5,027 nucleotides of DNA from Methanofastidiosum sp. (lineage in GTDB: Archaea; Methanobacteriota_B; Thermococci; Methanofastidiosales; Methanofastidiosaceae): contig DUKX01000158.1 in NCBI GenBank assembly GCA_013329085.1, positions 1 to 5,027 of the forward strand, in the 5' to 3' direction. Every line of letters starts with the position of its first letter. The first letter of the stretch is position 1. Below, in pieces: positions 1-5,027 of this stretch. The position numbers were made by a program, and so were the translations under genes. The notes under the pieces were generated by a model. That model was not told the DNA's origin. It saw only the letters and a program-made list of their open reading frames with translations, and ran no database searches.

Positions 1-1301
1 TATTGGCGGCAACAGTCATTGGAACCCTTCTGTTTTGGAGTTTTAGAGTTGCCATAGCTTTTCTTGGGATATCGATTTTATTGTTAACGCAGACATTGGA
101 TATTCCCCATCTTATTGAATTTGCATCGCTTGAAGTAATATTATTTCTTGTCGGGATGATGACCCTTGTTGGAATGTTGAAAGATGTTGGATTTTTTAGG
201 TGGTTGATGATTAAAATCGTCAAACTGACTAACTTTGAAGCGCACCTCCTTTTGATTGTTTTTTGTTTACTGTCTGCAGTCCTCGCAATGGTCATTGATG
301 AGGTCACTTCCATTATTTTTGTAACGGCAGTCTTATTAGAAATAACAGATTATTTTGATGTTAATCCCGTTCCATATGTTATTTCCTGTGTTATGGCGAC
401 TAATATAGGCAGCTCTGGGACAGTTTTGGGAAACCCCATTGGAATATTGATTGCAATGAGGGGCAAATTATCATTTGAAGATTTTATTATATGGGCATTT
501 CCAGTAGCAATAATATCTTTGATTGCGACTATCATAATAGTATTGTTCTGGTATAGAAAGGATGTAGCGCTGTTTAAGTCGAAAATAAGATTAAAAATGA
601 GAACAACAGAAAAATTGGCATTCCAGGACGAATGGGAATTTGTACCAGACAAGAAAGAGTTTAAGATAGGCGTCGCAATATTTTTATCCACAATAGCGCT
701 TATTGCTATGCACAAAAGACTTGAATCTTTATTTGACCTTCCACATAATACACTTCTTCTAGCAGCATCCTTAATAGGTGCAAGTATGGTCATGTTATGG
801 AAAAGAACAAAAGCTAGAGAATATATTGAAAAAGATGTGGATTGGTGGACACTGATATTCTTCATGATGCTGTTTGCAAAGGCGGGTACCTTGAAATATA
901 CAGGTGTAACAGATATACTTGCACAAAGTGTTGCAGGGATTGCTGGTACTCTCCCAATTCTTACAACAATGATATTGTGGATAGCTTCTCTTGGTTCAAG
1001 TCTTCTTGATAATGTAGTGTTAGTTGCTGCATTAATACCGGTCGTCGAAAGTTTTAATGGCCTTGGAATTAATACTTTTCCATTATGGTGGGCTCTTTTA
1101 TTTGGTGGATGTTACGGGGGTAACATTACAATGATAGGGAGTACTGCAAATATAGTTGCTTTAGGTATATTAGAAAAAAGAAAGAAATATAGCATGAGTT
1201 TCATGAAGTGGTTATGGATTGGGCTTGTAGTAGGTGGAATATCAACACTAATAGCAAATATAATTTTGGTATTCTTAATACCCTATATGCCAATAAGGTG
1301 A
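1..1301 (+). CDS. ArsB/NhaD/SLC13-superfamily ion transporter, 5' partial
   Basis: Integral membrane permease of the ion transporter superfamily (ArsB, NhaD, SLC13/CitM type); the substrate cannot be read from sequence. Numbering from the first visible codon (TTG at base 3), about ten hydrophobic segments are visible in two halves, separated by a charged cytoplasmic stretch at about 184-221. Each half carries a family signature: half 1 has D99-E-V-T and TNIGSSGTVLGNP (133-145); half 2 has S332-x-x-L-D-N and GGCYGGNITMIGSTANI (368-384). This pairing of similar motifs is the inverted-repeat design of the superfamily. The frame is open to the left edge, no ribosome binding site is seen, and relatives have roughly 15-20 more residues before the segment at FWSFRVAIAF, so I treat the gene as truncated by the window rather than starting at TTG. 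The stop TGA lies inside the ribosome binding site of the next gene, so the two are co-transcribed. Family call is strong; substrate unknown. Confidence 0.88.
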   Translation, partial: LAATVIGTLLFWSFRVAIAFLGISILLLTQTLDIPHLIEFASLEVILFLVGMMTLVGMLKDVGFFRWLMIKIVKLTNFEAHLLLIVFCLLSAVLAMVIDEVTSIIFVTAVLLEITDYFDVNPVPYVISCVMATNIGSSGTVLGNPIGILIAMRGKLSFEDFIIWAFPVAIISLIATIIIVLFWYRKDVALFKSKIRLKMRTTEKLAFQDEWEFVPDKKEFKIGVAIFLSTIALIAMHKRLESLFDLPHNTLLLAASLIGASMVMLWKRTKAREYIEKDVDWWTLIFFMMLFAKAGTLKYTGVTDILAQSVAGIAGTLPILTTMILWIASLGSSLLDNVVLVAALIPVVESFNGLGINTFPLWWALLFGGCYGGNITMIGSTANIVALGILEKRKKYSMSFMKWLWIGLVVGGISTLIANIILVFLIPYMPIR

Positions 1302-1302
1302 T
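1295..1302 (+). promoter_or_regulatory. Shine-Dalgarno of the Usp gene, overlapping the permease stop
   Basis: AAGGTGAT is complementary to the usual 16S 3' end and sits 3 bases before the ATG at 1306. It contains the TGA that ends the permease, so a ribosome finishing the permease stands on the Usp binding site. This points to translational coupling and fixes the Usp start. Confidence 0.75.
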
Positions 1303-1305
1303 AAT

Positions 1306-1785
1306 ATGAAAATATTGATGTGTACTGATGGCTCCTTCTATTCTGACAGCGCTTTGGCGTATGGCGCACAACTTTTTTGTAAATCCCAAGAGCATGAATT
1401 AGTTGTTTTATACGTCATGCCAAAAGTTCATGAAGAATTCAAATTTTATGAAAGAAAATTCAACGAAGAAGTAAGAAAGCTAAAAGAAGTTGAACTTAAA
1501 AATGCGGAAACAATGGAGGATTTAAAAAATCTTAAACCAGTTGATATCAGCTTCAAAATTCTTGAAAATGCTTACAAACTTTTGATGAAATTTGGATTTG
1601 AACCAAAAACTAAAGCAAGATCAGGAAATCCTGCCAATGAGATTCTGGCAGAGGTGGATGAAGGAAAATACGAGTTAATCATAATGGGGCAATATGGATT
1701 TTCAAAATCAAATAGATCTGCCCTTGGCAAAGTAGCTTCTATAGTTGTATCAAACAGCAAAGTCCCTGTTCTCATCGTAAAATAA
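1306..1785 (+). CDS. Universal stress protein (UspA family)
   Basis: Single-domain universal stress protein of 159 residues, a soluble alpha/beta nucleotide-binding fold that usually dimerises. Visible hallmarks are the first strand MKILMCTDGS with the adenine-side Asp (D8), the helix starting near S13, the strand ELVVLYV (31-37), the RSGNPANEIL segment (105-114), strand YELIIMG (122-128) and the last strand VPVLIVK at the C terminus. The ATP loop G-2x-G-9x-G is present (G128, G131, G141), but the residue after the last glycine is K142 where ATP-binding members have Ser or Thr, so nucleotide binding may be altered. Residues about 41-80 form a long, highly charged Lys/Glu helix between strand 2 and the second half, possibly coiled coil. 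It starts 4 bases after the permease stop, with a shared Shine-Dalgarno. Usp genes or domains next to transporters are a recurrent arrangement, which suggests a role in controlling the permease; this role is inferred. Confidence 0.9.
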   Translation: MKILMCTDGSFYSDSALAYGAQLFCKSQEHELVVLYVMPKVHEEFKFYERKFNEEVRKLKEVELKNAETMEDLKNLKPVDISFKILENAYKLLMKFGFEPKTKARSGNPANEILAEVDEGKYELIIMGQYGFSKSNRSALGKVASIVVSNSKVPVLIVK

Positions 1786-1802
1786 TTTTATTATTTATTT
1801 TT
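1786..1802 (+). terminator. T-rich stretch, probable archaeal-type terminator of the permease-Usp unit
   Basis: Immediately after the Usp stop there is a run of 17 bases with 14 T and 3 A and no preceding hairpin. Archaeal RNA polymerase commonly terminates at such U-tracts. The run extends into the last codons of the converging aldolase gene, so the two transcripts would overlap at their 3' ends. This rests on base composition only. Confidence 0.4.
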
Positions 1803-2342
1803 ACTTAGATCACAGAAATACTTTACCTTTGCACTGTGCTCTATCATTGTTGTATGGACATAAGCCTCTTCTAATATCTTACCAACAGCAAATGTTCCGT
1901 GTCCTTTGGCTATGCATCCCTTGTGTATTTCAAGAGCTTTTGCAACATTTTGAGCAAGCTCTTTTGTACCTATATGCCCGGTAACTATGGGTATTTCGTG
2001 AAAAAAGAATTTTCCTTCAGAGTCGTAAGGTTCAATTGATGTATCATTCAAAAGCGATTCTATAACTGCAAATGGGCAGTGTGCATGTATGACCGCAAGG
2101 GCAGAAGTTTTTTTGTATATCTCTCTGTGCACTATAGTTTCACTTGAAGCTATCAGATCAAGAGACGAGGGCTTATGAAGATCAACTGTAACAACAGATG
2201 CTTCTGTAATTTCATCAAGCATACAACCACTTCTTGTAACGGTAATACCGTCCCCAACTCTGACGCTTATATTACCAAAATGAGAGCTAAGATACCCCCC
2301 TTCAACAAGTTTTTTACCGAACTTACCTATTTCTTTCCACAT
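1791..2342 (-). CDS. Class II aldolase/adducin family protein, FucA-like
   Basis: Zinc-dependent class II aldolase of 183 residues, the usual size for archaeal L-fuculose-1-phosphate aldolase-like proteins. These enzymes split a ketose 1-phosphate into dihydroxyacetone phosphate and a short aldehyde. In order: phosphate-binding FGNISVRV (22-29) and TRSGCM (36-41), ASSE with the catalytic Glu E68, HREIY (72-76), the zinc pair H86-A-H88, the segment PYDSEGKF (105-112) before the substrate loop, and KGHGTFAVG (146-154), which supplies the third zinc ligand H148. All expected metal ligands and the catalytic acid are present, so it should be active. The ATG at 2340-2342 is preceded by GAGGGG at 8 bases and lies inside the end of the upstream AOR gene (16-base overlap), so translation is probably coupled. 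Candidate substrates are fuculose 1-phosphate (giving lactaldehyde) or 5-deoxyribulose 1-phosphate from methylthioadenosine salvage (giving acetaldehyde). An epimerase of the AraD type is a less likely alternative. Confidence 0.88.
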   Translation of the reverse strand: MWKEIGKFGKKLVEGGYLSSHFGNISVRVGDGITVTRSGCMLDEITEASVVTVDLHKPSSLDLIASSETIVHREIYKKTSALAVIHAHCPFAVIESLLNDTSIEPYDSEGKFFFHEIPIVTGHIGTKELAQNVAKALEIHKGCIAKGHGTFAVGKILEEAYVHTTMIEHSAKVKYFCDLSKNK

Positions 2343-4045
2343 AAAAATTTCCCCTCATTTTTTAAATCAAGAGATTCAAGTCTTTCCATAGTTGGAACTC
2401 CTTTATTCCATCCCCTATACGTATAATATTCGTCAAGTACAGAATTGAACTCTTCTTTTGATATGCCATCTTCGCCAAAAAACCTTCCTGGGAGAGTATC
2501 TTCAGAATATGTCATGCTCTCTCTAAGATTGAATAATCTTTCAAGATTATATATTCTCTCCCCAGTTTTTATAAATTCTTCAGATGTATACAACTCACCA
2601 ACCCCCGCAGAAAGTAGATTTGCATATTCTTCTTCTGACAATGCAAAAGATGAGAACTGGCACATTATCAACGAGTGAACACTTGCCGAAATATTCTGGA
2701 ATATCTGTATAAGGCCACTTTTACCAGAAAATGATAGTCTGTCAATAAGCTTCGGCTTGCCCAGGATTTCTGGCCCTACCATATAAGCCCTAAGATGGCA
2801 TGCACCCCTATTGGAAGTTGCATAACTCAATGCAAGCCCCAAAACTCCTCGGGGGTCATACCCTGGTATCTCTAGGCCCTTTACAGACATTGAAGAATCT
2901 TCTTTACCCTTGCCTTTTGAATATCTAAAAGACCCCTGGCTTAAAGGCCCGCCTTCAACTATCTCTTTAAGTGGCTTTTCAATATCCTTTTTCCCTTCTA
3001 ATTCTATATAACAGCTTACAGCATTTCCTGCTGAAATGGTATCTACACCATAATCATTACAAATATAATTTGCCTGTATGATCTTTTCAATATCATCATT
3101 CATTGAGTTTGGACCAAACATTGCAATAGTTTCATATTCTGGTATTTCTATGTTTCGTTTTCTATCCTCACGCTTGCAGGCTATAAAACAGTTGTAACAA
3201 GTTTTCTTTTTGATATCATAATTTTCTGCTATATATTCTCCGGAAACCTTGTAGGCATTTTCAAAATGAACTTTTCTAAAATTGTCAGTTGGCATTATTC
3301 TCATCGTGTTTATGAGATTTACAAGAGAAGGAGTGCCATAATACGCCAATCCTTTTGATGCAACTGGTGAGGCATTTAAAAGCCTCATCGATTCTGATAT
3401 GTATTTCTTCATTTTTTCGCTATCAGATATTTGTATTTCTTTCTTTCCTCTGACAATAAAAGCCTTTAATTTCTTTGAGCCCATCACTGCCCCAAGACCG
3501 CCCCTTCCGCAGGCATGAGTATACTCACTCATTATCGAAGAAATCGGTATTAAATTTTCACCTGCTTTTCCTATACATGATACTTTAAAGCCGTTATTTG
3601 ATAGGATTGATGTGGATTCCTTTACATTTTTACCCCAAATATTTGATGCGTCTTTTATATTTACATCGCCATCGTCAATTTCGATATAAACAGGTTTTTC
3701 TGAGGCGCCTTTAATGATAACAACGTCAAAGCCTGCCATTCTAAGTTCTCTTCCAAAAAAACCACCCGCACTCGAATCAAAGGCAGTGCCTGTAAGGGGG
3801 GATTTAGAGACAACTATATGCCTTCCAGAAAGTGGAACAACAGTTCCAGTTATAGGTCCTGTTGCAAATATCAGGATATTATCATTTGACAGGGGGTCAG
3901 TATTTGGAGGAAGCCTATCAAATAGTAGTTTGACTCCAATACCTCTACCTCCAATATATTTACTGGTCATTTTTTTATCCAGTTTTTTTACTTCAATTTT
4001 TTCAGTATCTAGGTCTATCTCGAGAAGTTTTTCTATGTGGGGCAA
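2327..4045 (-). CDS. Aldehyde:ferredoxin oxidoreductase family protein (tungstopterin enzyme)
   Basis: Cytoplasmic AOR-family enzyme; family members oxidise aldehydes to acids and reduce ferredoxin, using a tungsten bis-pterin and one [4Fe-4S] cluster. N-terminal domain: GGRGIGVKLLFDRLPP (32-47), ATGPITGT (61-68), SGRHIVVSKSPLTG (73-86), SSAGGFFGRELRMAGFD (91-107) and GRGGLGAVMGSKKLKA (180-195). Cluster ligands: C283-x2-C286-x3-C290, with the fourth most likely C462. PEYETIAMFG (302-311) and GACHLRA (414-420, H417) match the active-site Glu and His of the Pyrococcus enzyme. At 572 residues it is shorter than the roughly 605 of Pyrococcus AOR. The loss lies around 346-366, where the first D-x-x-G-L-D pterin motif normally occurs; the second such motif reads HSLIMC (457-462). 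The TTG start has a GGAG sequence 6 bases upstream and puts KLLEIDLDTEKIEV at the family's usual N-terminal position. First gene of a unit with the overlapping aldolase. Substrate unknown; small aldehydes are likely. Confidence 0.92.
   Translation of the reverse strand: MPHIEKLLEIDLDTEKIEVKKLDKKMTSKYIGGRGIGVKLLFDRLPPNTDPLSNDNILIFATGPITGTVVPLSGRHIVVSKSPLTGTAFDSSAGGFFGRELRMAGFDVVIIKGASEKPVYIEIDDGDVNIKDASNIWGKNVKESTSILSNNGFKVSCIGKAGENLIPISSIMSEYTHACGRGGLGAVMGSKKLKAFIVRGKKEIQISDSEKMKKYISESMRLLNASPVASKGLAYYGTPSLVNLINTMRIMPTDNFRKVHFENAYKVSGEYIAENYDIKKKTCYNCFIACKREDRKRNIEIPEYETIAMFGPNSMNDDIEKIIQANYICNDYGVDTISAGNAVSCYIELEGKKDIEKPLKEIVEGGPLSQGSFRYSKGKGKEDSSMSVKGLEIPGYDPRGVLGLALSYATSNRGACHLRAYMVGPEILGKPKLIDRLSFSGKSGLIQIFQNISASVHSLIMCQFSSFALSEEEYANLLSAGVGELYTSEEFIKTGERIYNLERLFNLRESMTYSEDTLPGRFFGEDGISKEEFNSVLDEYYTYRGWNKGVPTMERLESLDLKNEGKFLCGKK
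2351..2356 (-). promoter_or_regulatory. Shine-Dalgarno of the aldolase gene, inside the AOR coding end
   Basis: GAGGGG on the minus strand lies 8 bases before the aldolase ATG and within the last codons of the AOR (Glu-Gly of NEGKF). It fixes the aldolase start upstream of the AOR stop codon and supports coupled translation of the two overlapping genes. Confidence 0.65.
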
Positions 4046-4051
4046 ATGAAT

Positions 4052-4055
4052 CTCC
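4052..4055 (-). promoter_or_regulatory. Shine-Dalgarno deciding the TTG start of the AOR gene
   Basis: GGAG on the minus strand sits 6 bases before TTG (4043-4045). No in-frame ATG is available near the conserved N terminus, and the next upstream codons (CAT, ATT, GAG) are not normal starts, so TTG is the best start. Confidence 0.65.
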
Positions 4056-4109
4056 GTTTGAAACTAAAATATGTCACTTTAAGAAGTTTTCTTTTTCTTT
4101 TTTCGTGAT

Positions 4110-4125
4110 TTATTTAATTTTGTTT
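4110..4125 (-). promoter_or_regulatory. Possible archaeal promoter (BRE/TATA) of the AOR-aldolase unit
   Basis: On the minus strand the sequence reads AAACAAAA followed by TTAAATAA, resembling an archaeal purine-rich BRE plus TATA box. Initiation about 25 bases downstream would fall near 4088 and give a leader of roughly 40 bases containing the GGAG site. The region is so AT-rich that chance matches are easy; the box at 4148-4160 also reads as a TATA on this strand and is an alternative. Confidence 0.4.
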
Positions 4126-4147
4126 AAGAATATCGCAATAAAAAAGC

Positions 4148-4160
4148 AAATATATAAAAA
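4148..4160 (+). promoter_or_regulatory. TATA-like box, probable promoter of the histidine kinase
   Basis: AAATATATAAAAA lies with its centre about 42 bases before the kinase ATG. At the usual archaeal distance of some 25 bases, transcription would start near 4180 and leave a leader of about 15 bases. On the minus strand the same bases read TTTTTATATATTT, an excellent TATA match, so the box could also serve the AOR unit with a longer leader. Prediction from sequence only. Confidence 0.45.
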
Positions 4161-4195
4161 GACCTCAAATAAATTAGGCATTGAGCACGAATTAA

Positions 4196-5027
4196 ATGAT
4201 AGAAACCAAGGAATTTTCTCCATCAAACTCCACTTTCAATGTGAGTATATCAAAAAATTTTGCCATGCCAATGGCCGAGATAGTGGAGGATAGATTAATT
4301 TTTTTTAATGATGCCCTCATAAATATGACAGGATTTTCAAGAGATGATCTAAAAAAGATCTCCTTTTCCGACTTATTATGTTGCAATGGAAAAGAAAATA
4401 TACTTGCCGTTCTTAATTCAAAAACAAAAGATAGCATATTCTCCTATACTACAACAGGCTCTGTCATGAATAAAAACGGCGGAGATATATTCTGTGAAAT
4501 TAAGTTTGATTTTCTAGACAGAGAAGGAACTAAATCAATACTTGCTTCATTTAAAGAAATTGATCAAACTAAAGGAATCAATCTTTCTCCTTTGATATCA
4601 GAAAAACTGGACTCTATTAAAAGGCTCTCAGCAAGCCTTTCACATGAAATTAATAATCCTTTAAATGTCATTGTTAATTATTTATATATAATTGAGAATA
4701 CCAAGGATGACGAAAAAAGAAAACAGTATATCCAGACTGTAAACTATGAAGTTGAAAGAATTGCCGGCATATTGAACTGGCTTTTGGATTTCTCATCATA
4801 TATGCACGGTGAAATATCTGCAATTGATGTAGATAGCGAAATAAAAAAAGCAATTGAATTAGTTGAAAACGATTTCGCATCAAAAAACATATCTATTTCT
4901 TTAAAAGAATGTGGCGATTGCATTGTTCCATTTACTGAAGGTCAACTTCAAAGAGCTGTAATGAATCTCCTATTAAATGCTAAAGACGCCGTCATTAATA
5001 TTGATCGCAATGCAACTGTAAAAATAG
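4196..5027 (+). CDS. PAS-domain sensor histidine kinase, 3' partial
   Basis: The frame is open from ATG 4196 to the right edge (277 codons plus one base), so the C terminus is missing. An in-frame TAA directly before the ATG makes it the earliest possible start; no clear Shine-Dalgarno is seen. Residues about 18-123 form a PAS sensor domain: RLIFFNDALINMTGFSRDDL (33-52), then KNGGDIFCEIKF (93-104) and SILASFKEID (114-123). Residues about 137-202 are the dimerisation and phosphoacceptor domain, with H-box SLSHEINNPLNVI (147-159) and phosphoacceptor H150. The ATP-binding domain begins near 212, and its N-box QLQRAVMNLLLNAKDAV (250-266) has N257 and N261; the G boxes lie beyond the window. No signal peptide or membrane span is seen, so it should be a soluble cytoplasmic sensor that autophosphorylates on histidine. 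Cys62, Cys63 and Cys100 in the PAS domain are visible, but nothing shows a ligand. It is transcribed divergently from the AOR unit; the partner regulator is not in view. Confidence 0.92.
   Translation, partial: MIETKEFSPSNSTFNVSISKNFAMPMAEIVEDRLIFFNDALINMTGFSRDDLKKISFSDLLCCNGKENILAVLNSKTKDSIFSYTTTGSVMNKNGGDIFCEIKFDFLDREGTKSILASFKEIDQTKGINLSPLISEKLDSIKRLSASLSHEINNPLNVIVNYLYIIENTKDDEKRKQYIQTVNYEVERIAGILNWLLDFSSYMHGEISAIDVDSEIKKAIELVENDFASKNISISLKECGDCIVPFTEGQLQRAVMNLLLNAKDAVINIDRNATVKI

Larger units (their letters stand above)
4046..4195. other. Divergent intergenic region between the AOR unit and the kinase
   Basis: This 150-base stretch is the only real gap in the window. It is very AT-rich, with a pyrimidine-rich run at about 4087-4105 on the plus strand and two TATA-like boxes (4110-4117, minus; 4148-4160, both strands). 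I see no open frame with a credible start and no long inverted repeat that would suggest a riboswitch. The small imperfect palindrome AAGAA/TTCTT at 4081-4093 is within chance expectation. Confidence 0.6.

Noticed and set aside
3..5. TTG as the true start of the permease
   Set aside because: It is merely the first start-like codon after the window edge. No binding site can be seen, and the family N terminus is longer, so the gene most likely begins outside the window.
350..865. 171-codon open frame on the minus strand, antisense to the permease
   Set aside because: Its protein has no recognisable motif, and it lies wholly inside the strongly conserved permease frame. Such frames arise easily opposite hydrophobic coding sequence.
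2934..3018. A sequencing frameshift explaining the short AOR
   Set aside because: Conserved family sequence continues in the same frame on both sides of the shortened region, so it is a clean in-frame difference.
3714..4049. 111-codon plus-strand frame opposite the AOR N terminus
   Set aside because: It mirrors the conserved AOR domain codon by codon and lacks a binding site or family features; a shadow frame.
4081..4093. Small palindrome AAGAA/TTCTT upstream of the AOR as an operator
   Set aside because: Five-base arms in a region made almost only of A and T/pyrimidine runs are expected by chance, and no second copy is present.
4105..4293. 62-codon plus-strand frame covering the intergenic region and the kinase start
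   Set aside because: It overlaps the kinase N terminus in another frame, has low-complexity Lys/Ile content and no Shine-Dalgarno; the kinase frame with PAS and H-box motifs is clearly the real one.
4192..4437. 81-codon minus-strand frame opposite the kinase PAS domain
   Set aside because: No motif, and antisense to a convincing PAS domain; it would also cover the divergent promoter side of the kinase. Treated as chance.

Overview
This is an AT-rich window from what is most likely an anaerobic archaeon, probably euryarchaeal. The clues are a tungsten-type aldehyde:ferredoxin oxidoreductase (AOR), Shine-Dalgarno sequences of the GGTGAT/GAGG type fused to neighbouring stop codons, a TTG start, and AT-rich boxes that look like archaeal TATA elements in the only sizeable intergenic gap. 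None of these excludes a bacterium, and I do not name a genus.

Layout. Bases 1-1785 (+) hold a two-gene unit: a multi-membrane permease of the ArsB/NhaD/SLC13 (ion transporter) superfamily, whose beginning lies left of the window, and a universal stress protein (Usp) whose ribosome binding site overlaps the permease stop codon. Bases 1791-4045 (-) hold a second two-gene unit, transcribed right to left: a 572-residue AOR followed, with a 16-base overlap, by a class II (FucA-like, zinc) aldolase. The two units converge, with only 5 bases between their stop codons. Bases 4046-4195 are a divergent promoter region. From 4196 to the right edge (+) runs a PAS-domain histidine kinase, cut off by the window inside its ATP-binding domain.

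How the genes may work together. A class II aldolase of this kind splits a sugar phosphate into dihydroxyacetone phosphate plus a small aldehyde, such as lactaldehyde or acetaldehyde. An AOR oxidises aldehydes to carboxylic acids and reduces ferredoxin. Overlapping genes for the two suggest that the aldehyde is made and oxidised as one metabolic step; this is inference. The Usp probably acts as a nucleotide-responsive partner or regulator of the permease. The kinase, divergent from the AOR unit, may or may not have anything to do with it.

The most unusual element is the AOR. It keeps the N-terminal tungstopterin-domain signatures, the C-x2-C-x3-C cluster motif and the conserved histidine, but it lacks about 20-25 residues where the first D-x-x-G-L-D pterin motif usually sits, and the second (D-x-x-G-L-C) reads H-S-L-I-M-C. 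No RNA genes, CRISPR array, insertion sequence or long repeat was seen.
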